A stretch of DNA of 64,000 bases from Kitasatospora mediocidica KCTC 9733. Its GTDB lineage: Bacteria > Actinomycetota > Actinomycetes > Streptomycetales > Streptomycetaceae. Where the stretch lies: assembly GCF_000744225.1 (NCBI RefSeq), contig NZ_JQLN01000005.1:2565001-2629000 (forward strand), read 5' to 3'. The notes below the pieces were generated by a model. It made no database searches and was not told where the DNA came from. It saw nothing but the letters and a program-made list of their open reading frames with translations. The position numbers and the translations under genes are program-made. Positions 8,253 through 16,724 of the stretch are shown here, in pieces (position 1 is the stretch's first letter; each line of letters opens with the position of its first letter).

Positions 8253-9716
8253 ATGACGCACCACCTGATGGACCGTCCGATCCCGCGCGGTGCCGGCTCG
8301 CTCAGCTCCGGCCCGGCGATCGCGGGCTTCACCGCGGCGCTCGTCGGACTCGCGACGACCGCGGCTCCCGTGCTCGTCCTGTGGGTCCTCTCGCCGTACC
8401 CGCAGGACACCGCGGGCGACGCCGGCAAGCTGGTGGGCGGCGTCTGGCTGCTCGCCCACGGCGGGCCGTTGACCAGGGGGACGGCCGAGGCGCCGCTCTC
8501 GCTGACGCCGCTGCTCGCCACCCTGCTGATGGTCGTGCTGGTGTACCGGGCCGGCGCCCGCGTGGTCCGGCGGACCGGGGCGCGCACCGGGGGCGTGCCG
8601 GCGGCCGTCTGCGCCGGATATCTCGCGGTGGCACTGCCGGTGGCGTTGGAGTGCTCGATGGCCCCGGGCCTGCGGGCGCGGGTGCTGCCGGACCTGCTGG
8701 CGGTGGCGGTGCTGACCTACCTCTCCGCCGCGGCCGGGGCGCGGGCCTTCCCCGTCCCGGGTTCGTGGCGGGCCAGGGCGGCGCGGCTGCGGGACCGGTC
8801 CGAGCGCTGGACGGGACCGCTGCCCGCCGGGGCCGAACTCGGCGCGGCCGTCCGGCGGGCGGCGGCGGCCGGGCTGCTGGCGCTGCTGGCCGGCAGCGCG
8901 CTGCTCTTCGCCGTCGCGGTGCTGCTCGGGACCGACGGCACCGACCCAGTGGTGCGCGCGCTCACCGGCGGCAGCGTCTCGGGCTCGGCCGGCCTGCTGC
9001 TGACCTGCCTGCTACTGGTGCCCAACGCGGTGGTCTGGTGCGCCTCCTACGTGCTGGGCGCGGGGTTCCTGCTGGGGACCGGGACGGCGGTGGCGCCCGG
9101 GCGGGTGGTGCTCGGCGCGGTGCCGGACTTCCCGTTGTTCGCGCTGGTCCCGGACGTCGGGGCGGCCTGGCAGTACGCGGTGTTCGCGGTCCCGGTGCTG
9201 GCGGGCGCGGCCTGCGCCGGACTGCTCGGCCGGGCGGCCGCCGGGTACCCGGGGCGCGCCGGGCGTGCGGGTACGGGCGAGGTGCCGGACGAGCTCCCGG
9301 CGCCCTGGCAGCTCGGCGCGACCGCGCTCGCGGCGATCGCGACGGCGCTGGCGGCGGGCCTGCTGGTCGCCCTCGCCGCCTGGCTGGCCGGCGGCGCGCT
9401 CGGGGCGGGCCGGATGGCCGCGCTCGGCCCGTCGCCCTGGTCGGCGGGGGCGCTGGCGACCGGCTGGTTCGCCGTGCTGACGGTGCCCGGAGCGCTCGGC
9501 GTGCGCTGGTGGCTGCTGCGCCCGGGCCGCGCGGACGACGGCCTGGTCGACCTCGCCGGGGCGGAGCCCTGGGAGGAGCCGTGGCGCGATCGCTGGAGCG
9601 CTCGGGCGATCGGGTGGTGGCAGGCGGCGCGCGCCGCGACCGGTTCGGCGGCCGGCTCCGCCCTCGCCCTCGTCCGTCCCCGGCGCGGCGATGGCGGGGA
9701 CGGCGAAGGGAGTTGA
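8253..9716 (+). CDS. DUF6350 family multi-pass membrane protein
   Basis: This 487-residue protein has roughly ten hydrophobic segments and matches the actinobacterial DUF6350 family, which stands next to purN in Streptomyces genomes. The ATG at 8253 is 77 bp from the start of the divergent LuxR-like gene, so the two probably share a promoter region containing the AT-rich stretch around 8175-8190. It ends 7 bp before the end of the convergent gene at 9724. Its function is not known. No catalytic motif is visible. Confidence 0.85.
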   Translation: MTHHLMDRPIPRGAGSLSSGPAIAGFTAALVGLATTAAPVLVLWVLSPYPQDTAGDAGKLVGGVWLLAHGGPLTRGTAEAPLSLTPLLATLLMVVLVYRAGARVVRRTGARTGGVPAAVCAGYLAVALPVALECSMAPGLRARVLPDLLAVAVLTYLSAAAGARAFPVPGSWRARAARLRDRSERWTGPLPAGAELGAAVRRAAAAGLLALLAGSALLFAVAVLLGTDGTDPVVRALTGGSVSGSAGLLLTCLLLVPNAVVWCASYVLGAGFLLGTGTAVAPGRVVLGAVPDFPLFALVPDVGAAWQYAVFAVPVLAGAACAGLLGRAAAGYPGRAGRAGTGEVPDELPAPWQLGATALAAIATALAAGLLVALAAWLAGGALGAGRMAALGPSPWSAGALATGWFAVLTVPGALGVRWWLLRPGRADDGLVDLAGAEPWEEPWRDRWSARAIGWWQAARAATGSAAGSALALVRPRRGDGGDGEGS

Positions 9717-9723
9717 CGATCCG

Positions 9724-10533
9724 TCAGTTGTCCGGATTGGTGTAGGAGGTCAGCCAGTGCGGGGCCAGGTTGGAGCAGCTCTGCTCGGCGGTCGTGGTCA
9801 GCGCGTCGTTCAGGCAGGTGAAGTACGGCTTGTAGGCGACGTTGATCGCGAACGAGCCGAGCACCAGTGCCACCGCCACGCCGCCGGTGAGCAGCCCGCC
9901 GAGCGCGGCAGGTGCCTGCGGACGGCTGCGCTGCGCGTACGGCCAGGCGGCGGGGGCGCCCGGCACGGCGTCGGACGGCGGCCGGGCGGCGGTGGCGTCC
10001 TCGGTCCGGGCGGCGGTGCCCGGGCCGGTGGCCGGGGTGCCGGCCGGAGCCGGGTCCTTGCCGGCCGCGCGCAGCGCGCTGACACCCCAGTACAGCGCGA
10101 GCGCGCCGAGCAGCAGCGCGACGTACTGGATGCCGGCCAGTCCGCAGAACAGGCCGGCCATGCCGCTGCTCAGCGCGTAGCGCGAGCGGCGGTGCACGGG
10201 GTCGTTGGGGTCGAACCGCGGCTGCTGCGGCACCTGCGGCCGCTCCGGCCAGCCGGGACCGCCGCCGCCCTGCCAGTTCGGGCTCCAGGGGTGTGGCGGG
10301 GGCATCGGCGGGCGTCCCGGCTGACCCTGGCCGCCGTCGCCGCCTGCCTCGCCCGAGCCCGGGCCGTGCGTGCCGCCGTCCTGGCCGCCCTGCTCACCCT
10401 CGGAGCCCTCGGAGCCGGGACGCCCGCCGATCACCGGCCGCTGCGGGATGCGCGGCCGCCACGGCTGGTCCGGGGCATCCTCCGGCGGCGGCGCGAAGGG
10501 GTTGCGCTCGTCGCTGTTCTTGCCGCTGCTCAT
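9724..10533 (-). CDS. Proline/glycine-rich membrane protein with two helices
   Basis: The 269-residue protein has a Pro/Gly-rich cytoplasmic amino-terminal half, then hydrophobic segments around residues 123-150 (FCGLAGIQYVALLLGAL) and 218-240, and a short tail containing the Cys pair of FTCLN and EQSCSN. The second helix and tail suggest an extracytoplasmic cap with one disulfide. The ATG at 10533 has AGGA 11 nt upstream; an ATG at 10551 has no ribosome-binding site. It is convergent with DUF6350 and divergent from purN. I do not recognise a named family. Confidence 0.75.
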   Translation of the reverse strand: MSSGKNSDERNPFAPPPEDAPDQPWRPRIPQRPVIGGRPGSEGSEGEQGGQDGGTHGPGSGEAGGDGGQGQPGRPPMPPPHPWSPNWQGGGGPGWPERPQVPQQPRFDPNDPVHRRSRYALSSGMAGLFCGLAGIQYVALLLGALALYWGVSALRAAGKDPAPAGTPATGPGTAARTEDATAARPPSDAVPGAPAAWPYAQRSRPQAPAALGGLLTGGVAVALVLGSFAINVAYKPYFTCLNDALTTTAEQSCSNLAPHWLTSYTNPDN

Positions 10534-11034
10534 GGGCGTCGGGGTCCTCATCGTTGTCGGGCGTCGGCAGGGCCGGGGTGGAGCTGCGGCGGGGTCGGGC
10601 CGACCCCGCCACGGGCGGGACGGTGCTCCCGCGCGCGGGGCACTGTCACCCATGATCTCGCAGGCCGCAGTTTGCCAGCGGGCGGCCTGCCGTTCGATGC
10701 GAAACCGGGTCCCGTCGGCTGCTCGGGGCGGTGGTCGCGGCGGTGGTCGGGCGCTCGGTGCGCCCTGGACGTGCCCGGGACGCGCCCCGGAGGAGATCCC
10801 GCTCTCATCTCCGTCGATCTACGCGCGTGGAGCGGAATCCCAGGTGCGGGAGCCGTTCAACCAGCCGTTATCGTGGTGACGGTCAGCAGCTCCCCCAGGT
10901 TTCCCGGGGCCCGCAGTGCAGCGGGGTGTCCCGGCGCATCCGTTCGACCGCTCGACCTGCCGTCTGTCCGTAGTGGCCCCACCGCCGGTGGATGTACCAG
11001 CGGGCAGGCACCCCGACATACGGAGACTCGCGCA
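10534..11034. other. 501-bp divergent intergenic region upstream of purN
   Basis: No gene is supported here. It must hold promoters for the membrane-protein gene on the left and for purN on the right. The one strong signal is the CTACGCGCGT motif at 10818-10830 described separately. The rest is GC-rich sequence without a clear hairpin. Confidence 0.6.
10818..10830 (+). promoter_or_regulatory. CTACGCGCGT motif upstream of purN (candidate operator)
   Basis: TCTACGCGCGTGG matches the motif found in the bmp, deoA and add promoter regions. It lies 205 bp before the purN start. Membership in the same regulon is inference. Confidence 0.4.
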
Positions 11035-11694
11035 GTGGCCGCCGCTTCCACGCTCGCCTTCCCGCCTCCATCCGATCGCCCGGCCCGGCTGCTGGTCCTG
11101 GTCTCCGGATCGGGCACCAATCTGCAGGCGCTGATCGACGCCGCCGCGGACCCCGCCTACGGCGCCGAGATCGTCGCGGTCGGGGCCGACCGGGACGGTA
11201 TCGCCGGGCTGGAGCGGGCCGAGCGCGCGGGAATCCCGACCTTCGTCCACCGGGTCAAGGACTACCCCGGCCGCGCCGACTGGGACGCCGCGCTGACCGC
11301 CTCCGTCCAGGCGTACCAGCCCGACCTGGTGGTCACCGCCGGCTTCATGAAGATCCTCGGCGGCGGTTTCATCGCCGCGTACACCGGGCGGATCGTCAAC
11401 ACCCACCCCGCGCTGCTGCCCGCCTTCCCCGGCGCCCACGGCGTCACCGACGCGCTCGCGTACGGCGTGAAGGTCACCGGGTGCACCGTGCACCTGGTGG
11501 ACTCCGGCGTGGACACCGGGCCGATCATCGCGCAGGGCACGGTGGAGGTCGCCGACGCCGACCACGCCGATGGCGGCGCCGCGCTGCACGAGCGCATCAA
11601 GACTGTCGAGCGCACCCTGCTCGTCGACATCGTGGGCCGCCTCGCCCGCGAAGGCCACCGCATTGAAGACCGAAAGGTATGGATTCCGGCATGA
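11035..11694 (+). CDS. purN: Phosphoribosylglycinamide formyltransferase
   Basis: PurN transfers the formyl group from 10-formyltetrahydrofolate to GAR, the third step of purine synthesis. The 219-residue protein shows the GAR-binding loop SGSGTNLQAL near residue 22 and the catalytic triad of the family: Asn and His in VNTHPALLP near residue 121, and Asp in VDSGVDTGP near residue 160. The GTG at 11035 has GGAG 9 nt upstream and gives the expected length. Its stop overlaps the purH ATG by 4 bp, so the two steps that use 10-formyl-THF are made from one coupled mRNA. Confidence 0.96.
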   Translation: MAAASTLAFPPPSDRPARLLVLVSGSGTNLQALIDAAADPAYGAEIVAVGADRDGIAGLERAERAGIPTFVHRVKDYPGRADWDAALTASVQAYQPDLVVTAGFMKILGGGFIAAYTGRIVNTHPALLPAFPGAHGVTDALAYGVKVTGCTVHLVDSGVDTGPIIAQGTVEVADADHADGGAALHERIKTVERTLLVDIVGRLAREGHRIEDRKVWIPA

Positions 11695-13274
11695 GCGCCG
11701 CCCCCAGCACCACGCCTCCCGTCTCCGAGAACGTCCGCCCGATCCGGCGCGCGCTGGTCAGCGTGTACGACAAGACCGGCCTGGAGGAGCTGGCCCAGGG
11801 CCTGCACGCCGCCGGGGTGGAGCTCGTCTCCACCGGGTCCACCGCCGCCCGGATCGCCGCCGCCGGCGTCCCGGTGACCGAGGTCTCCGAGCTGACCGGG
11901 TTCCCGGAGTGCCTCGACGGGCGCGTGAAGACGCTGCACCCCCGCGTGCACGCCGGTGTGCTCGCCGACCTGCGCCTGGAGTCCCACCGCGCGCAGCTGG
12001 CCGAGCTGGGCATCGAGCCGTTCGACCTGGTCGTGGTGAACCTCTACCCGTTCACCGCCACCGTCGCCTCGGGCGCCACCCCGGACGAGTGCGTGGAGCA
12101 GATCGACATCGGCGGCCCGTCGATGGTCCGCGCCGCCGCCAAGAACCACCCCTCGGTCGCCGTCGTGGTCGACCCGGCCCGCTACGCCGACGTCCTGGCG
12201 GCCGCGCAGTCCGGCGGCTTCGACCTGCTGACCCGCAAGCGGCTGGCCGCCGCCGCCTTCGCGCACACCGCCGCGTACGACGTCGCGGTCGCGCAGTGGT
12301 TCGAGGCCTCGGGCTACACCGAGTCCGAGGAGGCGTTCCCGCAGTTCCTCGGCGCCACCTGGGAGCGCTCGAACGTCCTGCGCTACGGCGAGAACCCGCA
12401 CCAGAGCGCGGCACTCTACGTGGACGGCACCGGCGGCCTGGCGGGCGCCGAGCAGCTGCACGGCAAGGAGATGTCGTACAACAACTACGTCGACACCGAC
12501 GCCGCGCGCCGCGCCGCCTACGACCACGACGGTCCGGCCGTGGCGATCATCAAGCACGCCAACCCGTGCGGCATCGCGACGGCCGACGACGTCGTGGAGG
12601 CGCACCGCAAGGCGCACGAGTGCGACCCGGTCTCGGCCTACGGCGGCGTGATCGCGGTCAACCGCCCGGTGACGGTCGCGCTGGCCGAGCAGATCGCGCC
12701 GATCTTCACCGAGGTCGTCGTGGCCCCCGCATTCGAGGACGGTGCCGTCGAGGTGCTGGCCCGCAAGAAGAACATCCGCGTCCTGCGCGCCCCCGACGCC
12801 CCCTGCGAGCGCCGCGAGGCGCGCCGGATCAGCGGCGGGCTGCTGTTCCAGGAAGTCGACCGGATCGACGCTGCGGGCGATGACGCGTCCACCTGGACGC
12901 TGGCCACCGGTGAGGCGCTGTCCGAGGCCGACCTCGCCAGCCTGGTCTTCGCCTGGCGCGCCTGCCGGGCCGTCAAGTCCAACGCGATCCTGCTGGCCAA
13001 GGACGGTGCCTCGGTCGGCGTCGGCATGGGCCAGGTCAACCGCGTCGACTCCGCGAAGCTCGCGGTCGAGCGGGCGGGGGAGCGCGCGGTGGGCTCGTTC
13101 GCGGCCTCGGACGCGTTCTTCCCGTTCGCGGACGGCCTGCAGATCCTGATCGACGGCGGCGTCAAGGCCGTTGTGCAGCCGGGCGGTTCGATCCGCGACG
13201 AGGAGGTCGTCGCCGCTGCGGCGGCGGCCGGCGTGACGATGTACTTCACGGGGACGCGGCACTTCTTCCACTGA
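11691..13274 (+). CDS. purH: Bifunctional AICAR transformylase/IMP cyclohydrolase
   Basis: PurH performs the last two steps of IMP synthesis. The 527-residue protein has the cyclohydrolase domain first (SVYDKTGLEELA near residue 20, STGSTA) and the transformylase domain after ~residue 200, with the catalytic KHANPCG near 285. The chosen ATG at 11691 overlaps the purN stop (ATGA); another ATG lies 12 bp upstream but is too close to the AAAGG sequence. A hairpin terminator follows 30 bp after the stop. Confidence 0.96.
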   Translation: MSAAPSTTPPVSENVRPIRRALVSVYDKTGLEELAQGLHAAGVELVSTGSTAARIAAAGVPVTEVSELTGFPECLDGRVKTLHPRVHAGVLADLRLESHRAQLAELGIEPFDLVVVNLYPFTATVASGATPDECVEQIDIGGPSMVRAAAKNHPSVAVVVDPARYADVLAAAQSGGFDLLTRKRLAAAAFAHTAAYDVAVAQWFEASGYTESEEAFPQFLGATWERSNVLRYGENPHQSAALYVDGTGGLAGAEQLHGKEMSYNNYVDTDAARRAAYDHDGPAVAIIKHANPCGIATADDVVEAHRKAHECDPVSAYGGVIAVNRPVTVALAEQIAPIFTEVVVAPAFEDGAVEVLARKKNIRVLRAPDAPCERREARRISGGLLFQEVDRIDAAGDDASTWTLATGEALSEADLASLVFAWRACRAVKSNAILLAKDGASVGVGMGQVNRVDSAKLAVERAGERAVGSFAASDAFFPFADGLQILIDGGVKAVVQPGGSIRDEEVVAAAAAAGVTMYFTGTRHFFH

Positions 13275-13304
13275 GACACGGTGGTGGTGGTCCCCGAGTA
13301 GCAA

Positions 13305-13341
13305 AGGACAGGCACAGGTCGCGGAGACCTGTGCCTGTCCT
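13305..13341 (+). terminator. Terminator after purNH
   Basis: A perfect 16-bp inverted repeat (13305-13320 and 13326-13341) with the 5-nt loop GCGGA lies 30 bp after the purH stop and before the VOC gene promoter. Confidence 0.9.
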
Positions 13342-13403
13342 GCTCTCACAGCTGGTCCGAAATTCCCTTCCTGCCCCGGCAGCCCAGGTTCTACGATGGC
13401 GCG

Positions 13404-13838
13404 ATGCCGTCGATCAAGCAGGTACAGATCACCTTCGACTGCGCTGAACCTGAGCGCGTCGCCCGCTTCTGGCGCGAGGTACTGGGGTACGAAGTACCGC
13501 CGGTGCCGGAGGGCTTCGCCACCTGGGCCGATTACGATCGCTCACTGCCGCCCGAGCACGAGGGCCCGGCGTATGCCTGGATCAACCCCGTGGATGGGGC
13601 CCCGCGACTGTTCTTCCAGCGCGTTCCCGAAGGCAAGGTCGTGAAGAACCGGCTGCACCTCGACGTGCGGGTCGGCACCGGACTCGTGGGCGAGGCGCGC
13701 CTGGCCGTACTGGAGGCCGAGTGCGCCCGGCTGATCGCGCTCGGCGCGGCGCGGGTGCAACTGCTGCTCGCCGACGACGAGAACGAGTCGTGCCTCGTGA
13801 TGCAGGACATCGAGGGCAACGAGTTCTGCCTGGACTGA
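13404..13838 (+). CDS. VOC superfamily (glyoxalase-like) protein
   Basis: The 144-residue protein has the fold pattern of the vicinal-oxygen-chelate superfamily: an ITFDCAEPERVARFW opening and a second module beginning near residue 70 (NRLHLDVRV), with a closing Glu in DIEGNEFCLD. The His of LHLDV and the final Glu are plausible metal ligands. The ATG at 13404 starts the conserved strand; another ATG 8 bp upstream is out of frame. It is a single gene between two terminators. The substrate cannot be told; such proteins are often annotated as antibiotic-resistance or lyase-like without evidence. Confidence 0.85.
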   Translation: MPSIKQVQITFDCAEPERVARFWREVLGYEVPPVPEGFATWADYDRSLPPEHEGPAYAWINPVDGAPRLFFQRVPEGKVVKNRLHLDVRVGTGLVGEARLAVLEAECARLIALGAARVQLLLADDENESCLVMQDIEGNEFCLD

Positions 13839-13874
13839 TGCGACGGTGCAGGCAGACGACAGCAACGAGAACGA

Positions 13875-13909
13875 CTGACGGGCCGTGGGCATCGCCCACG
13901 GCCCGTCAG
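13875..13909. terminator. Bidirectional terminator, VOC gene / DUF397 gene
   Basis: A perfect 16-bp inverted repeat (13875-13890 and 13894-13909) around ATC lies between the convergent VOC and DUF397 genes. Confidence 0.92.
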
Positions 13910-13914
13910 GGGGT

Positions 13915-14109
13915 TCAGACGGCGAAGTGGTCGAACTCGCCGGCCTTCGCGCCCTTGAGGAAGACCGCGAGGTTGGCGGTCGTGGTGGTGACGACCGTCG
14001 CGGGGTCATCACCCTCGCGGACGTGGATGAGGTCACCGTCCCGGCCGATCTCCAGGCAGTTGGCCTGGTCGCTGCTGAAGGATGACTTCTGCCAGTTGAG
14101 AGTAGCCAT
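13915..14109 (-). CDS. DUF397 small protein (WhiJ-cluster type), copy 1
   Basis: This 64-residue acidic protein has the DUF397 pattern: W-x-K-S-S-F-S at residues 6-12, NCLEI, and a closing FLKGAKAGEFDHF. DUF397 proteins accompany Scr1/WhiJ-type XRE regulators in Streptomyces and are thought to modulate them. The ATG at 14109 was chosen because the family starts two to five residues before the WQKSSFS motif. It lies downstream of a second DUF397 gene and the XRE gene in one minus-strand operon. Confidence 0.9.
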   Translation of the reverse strand: MATLNWQKSSFSSDQANCLEIGRDGDLIHVREGDDPATVVTTTTANLAVFLKGAKAGEFDHFAV

Positions 14110-14146
14110 ATGTGCCTCCGCGAAGGGTGTGCTGGGAGCTGCTGAA

Positions 14147-14350
14147 TCAGGAGCTGAAGTCGGCGTGGTGGTCGAACTCGCCCGCTTTGGCGCCGAGGAG
14201 GAATTTGGCGAACTTGGTGGGGGTGGTTCGGATGATGACGTCCCCGGTGTCGGACTCGCGCAACTCGACCAGGTCGCCGGAGGTCCGGACCTCCACGCAC
14301 TCACCTCCGGAGCCACTGAACGATGACTTCTGCCAATCAGCCTTGGGCAT
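14147..14350 (-). CDS. DUF397 small protein (WhiJ-cluster type), copy 2
   Basis: This 67-residue protein shows WQKSSFSGSG, ECVEV and a closing LLGAKAGEFDHH, so it is a paralogue of the neighbour at 13915. The ATG at 14350 starts the family sequence (MPKADW). It begins 10 bp after the end of the XRE gene, so the three are probably co-transcribed. Two adjacent, diverged copies next to one regulator suggest either duplication or two partner specificities. Confidence 0.9.
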   Translation of the reverse strand: MPKADWQKSSFSGSGGECVEVRTSGDLVELRESDTGDVIIRTTPTKFAKFLLGAKAGEFDHHADFSS

Positions 14351-14360
14351 ATCTAGCCTT

Positions 14361-15212
14361 TCAAAGGTTCCGTGCAACACTTCGGATCAGTTCTCGCGAC
14401 TTCTCAGGGCTCAGAGCAACGCTCTCGGTGCGCTGCAGGATGGCCCGGTAGCTTTCCAACTCGCTTTTCGCATCAAAGAAGAGCGGACCGCGCGAGGAAT
14501 CAAGTTCGACCGTGTCCAATTCGGAAATCGGACCGGTGGTGTAGTTGAGGTTCTCGATCGCCCCGGGAAAGGTCTCGGCGGCGAACGGGACGATGCGTAC
14601 GCTGATTCCTTCCCGCTCGGAGTCCGTCAGGAGGGATTCGAGCTGGTCGCGAAGGACATCCTGTCCGCCGAATCGAATGTGGAGTGCGGCCTCGTGAATA
14701 AAGGCTTCGAGTGGCGTGGCATTGGGTCCTAGCAGAATGTTCCTCCGCTGGATCCGGAAGGCTGTCCGCGCATCCATCTCATGACGGGGAACCGCTGGGA
14801 TGATGCGGCTGAAGACCCCTTCTGCGTAGCGAGTGGTCTGCAGCAGGCCCGGCATATGGGTTGTCACCCACGTCTGGATGCTGTGGGCATGCAGCTCGAC
14901 CTCCGCGACTTCCAGAAATCCGGCTGGGATGATCCCTCGATAGGACTCGTACCAGCCCTTGCCTCGCTCATGGACCATGTCGACCAGCGCCTCGATGAGG
15001 GGCTGGTTCATGCATCGGCAGCACGCCGCGAAAGTACGAAGCCTGTCGGCACTCACGCCGATCCGGCCCGACTCCATCTGGCTGACCTGGGTAGTGCCGA
15101 CTCCGAGGAGCTTCGCAGTAGCCGCCCCCGTCAGGCCGGCCTGCTCGCGCATCTTGCGCAGCTCGGCTCCGAGTCGGCGTTGGCGCATGCTCGGGGCGCT
15201 GCGTGGCGGCAT
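14361..15212 (-). CDS. Scr1/WhiJ-family XRE transcriptional regulator
   Basis: The 283-residue protein has an amino-terminal XRE helix-turn-helix (RKMREQAGLTGAATAKLLG ... QVSQMESGR, residues ~19-50) and the long DUF5753 carboxy-terminal domain (HSIQTWVTTHMPGLLQT, FIHEAALH). This architecture is that of WhiJ and the Scr1-type regulators that control development or secondary metabolism together with DUF397 proteins. It heads the minus-strand operon and is divergent from the ATPase gene at 15493. Target operons are unknown; the promoter between them holds a GGGGAA/TTCCCC palindrome that could be its site. Confidence 0.9.
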   Translation of the reverse strand: MPPRSAPSMRQRRLGAELRKMREQAGLTGAATAKLLGVGTTQVSQMESGRIGVSADRLRTFAACCRCMNQPLIEALVDMVHERGKGWYESYRGIIPAGFLEVAEVELHAHSIQTWVTTHMPGLLQTTRYAEGVFSRIIPAVPRHEMDARTAFRIQRRNILLGPNATPLEAFIHEAALHIRFGGQDVLRDQLESLLTDSEREGISVRIVPFAAETFPGAIENLNYTTGPISELDTVELDSSRGPLFFDAKSELESYRAILQRTESVALSPEKSRELIRSVARNL

Positions 15213-15300
15213 GGTGCCCTTCCCTGGGGTGACTTGGTTTCAACAGTGTGCCGTGTGGCCGTCCGACGGGTCCACCTGATGACCACCCGAGCCACCTTCG

Positions 15301-15333
15301 GGGGAATCCTTCCCCAAAAAGGTACCTATATTG
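15301..15333. promoter_or_regulatory. Divergent promoter with GGGGAA-N3-TTCCCC palindrome and TATATT box
   Basis: The palindrome spans 15301-15315. It is followed by AAAAAGG and the AT-rich TATATT around 15327-15332, a strong -10-like element in this GC-rich DNA. It lies between the XRE gene and the ATPase gene. Confidence 0.5.
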
Positions 15334-15492
15334 CTACTCCCGCGCTACGGTCATCTCACATCGCTAGCCGACGGACCGTCAGTAATCGTCCCCCGGTCGA
15401 CCGAAGAGCACCTGCACGCCCACCCCCGGGCCTTGCTTCACGCTCACGGTGACACCCCCGAGGCGAGCACCCCCCTACCCTGCGGAGCACCC

Positions 15493-15873
15493 ATGTGCGT
15501 CCTCAAGCCCCCTGGGCAGATCCCCAGTTGGGACCTCCACCGCGAACTCCTCGGCAACACCCTCACCGCCGCCGGATGGCGGCGTGACGACCGGCGGGAT
15601 GCCGAGACCGTCCTCTACGAGCTGCTTGCCAACGCCTACCGCCACGGCGAGGGCACCCCCTCCGTCGTTCTCGTCCTGCTCACCGCCCGCGCGCTGCGGG
15701 TGGTGGTCGCGGACGAGTCGCCTCGCATCCCCACTCCCCAACCCATCAGCAGCGAAGCCGAGTTCGGGCGCGGCCTGCTGATGGTCGCCGGGCTGGCCGA
15801 CGCCTGGGGCGTCGAGCGCCGTACGTACGGCAAGGCCGTGTGGGCGCACCTGAGCAAGGGGGTGGCCGCGTGA
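15493..15873 (+). CDS. RsbW-type ATP-binding protein (GHKL fold, anti-sigma-like)
   Basis: The 126-residue protein has the HATPase fold of bacterial anti-sigma kinases: the N-box ETVLYELLANAYRHG near residues 34-48, the G1 motif VADESPR near 72-78 and a Gly-rich FGRGLLMV. Such genes are partners in whiJ-like clusters. I chose the ATG at 15493 because GGAG stands 5 nt upstream and family homology begins there; in-frame starts from 15331 would add a low-complexity leader. Its stop overlaps the GTG of the next gene. Confidence 0.85.
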   Translation: MCVLKPPGQIPSWDLHRELLGNTLTAAGWRRDDRRDAETVLYELLANAYRHGEGTPSVVLVLLTARALRVVVADESPRIPTPQPISSEAEFGRGLLMVAGLADAWGVERRTYGKAVWAHLSKGVAA

Positions 15874-16121
15874 GCGAGGTGTGGCAGCCCAACCGGCCCG
15901 GTGACGCCGAGACCCGTGCGCTGAGCGTGGAGCAGGTGCGCGGGCTGCTCGACCAGCTGCACGCCGTCGGCAAGCCGCTCGGTGTCGTCTTCCCCAGCGC
16001 GGAGACCGGCGGCCGGGCGATCGACGGGAACCTGCTGGTCACCTTCGGAGGCGGCCCGGTCTCGAGCGTCACCAACCTCCTCCATCTGCTGCGCGAGCAC
16101 GTGCGCCGGACCGACGGGTAG
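15870..16121 (+). CDS. Small protein coupled to the RsbW-type ATPase
   Basis: The 83-residue protein starts at a GTG overlapping the ATPase stop by 4 bp (GTGA). It has no membrane segment. A helix (SVEQVRGLLDQLHAVG) is followed by a strand-rich stretch containing IDGNLLVTFGGG. I do not recognise a family. The tight coupling suggests that it acts with the ATPase. A terminator follows. Confidence 0.75.
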   Translation: MSEVWQPNRPGDAETRALSVEQVRGLLDQLHAVGKPLGVVFPSAETGGRAIDGNLLVTFGGGPVSSVTNLLHLLREHVRRTDG

Positions 16122-16137
16122 GCCGCGCCCAACAACG

Positions 16138-16168
16138 CGGCGTCGCACCCCGACGGGGGTGCGACGCC
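16138..16168. terminator. Bidirectional terminator
   Basis: An inverted repeat of 12-13 bp (GGCGTCGCACCC, 16139-16150, and its complement, 16157-16168) with a short loop lies between the convergent small-protein gene and the RDD gene. Confidence 0.88.
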
Positions 16169-16187
16169 GGCGCCCGGGCGGGTCAGC

Positions 16188-16628
16188 TCACTTGGTGATG
16201 ATGACCACGGAGGAGACGAGCTTGTCGGCGAAGGTCTGCCGCTTGGCGTCCCAGAGCGGCCACAGGTAGCCGAGCAGGCAGCAGAGCGCGTCCAGGGCGT
16301 GCAGGAAGCGGCGGGCGATCGCCCGTCCCGCGCCGAGCAGTTGACCGTCCTCCTCGCGGAGCACCATGGTCCCGACGGTCTTCTTGCCGGGGGACTGTCC
16401 GGTGGTGCCCTCCTGGTAGGCGATGGCCGCCATGATGCAGAGCTGGAGCAGGTCGCCCAACAGGGCGGAGCCGGTGGTGAAGCGGAGGAGCAGTCCGGGC
16501 ACGCCGGCTATCAGGGCGTCGATCAGCCCGGACTGGAAGCGCAGCCACCAGCCCGCCAGCACCGGCGGTGCGACCGGGTCGCGGTAGGGCTGGAAGTCGG
16601 GCTGGGCGGTGTCGTACGGGTTGCTCAT
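16188..16628 (-). CDS. RDD family membrane protein, copy 1
   Basis: This 146-residue protein has an RDD domain: a first helix with Arg and Asp (WWLRFQSGLIDALIAG), then a second and third hydrophobic segment, with GKKTVGTMVL between the last two. RDD proteins are small membrane proteins of uncertain function, some of them ion/proton antiporters. The ATG at 16628 has AGGA 8 nt upstream. It follows another RDD gene by 96 bp on the same strand and resembles it closely in the LGYLWPLWD segment near the carboxy end. Confidence 0.9.
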   Translation of the reverse strand: MSNPYDTAQPDFQPYRDPVAPPVLAGWWLRFQSGLIDALIAGVPGLLLRFTTGSALLGDLLQLCIMAAIAYQEGTTGQSPGKKTVGTMVLREEDGQLLGAGRAIARRFLHALDALCCLLGYLWPLWDAKRQTFADKLVSSVVIITK

Positions 16629-16724
16629 CGAGGCCTGTCCTGGGAGGTACGTGCGGGAAAGACGGGAAGAGAAAGCGGCCCGGCGCTCGCGGAGAGCGCC
16701 GGGCCGGGGAAAACGGTGCGCCGG

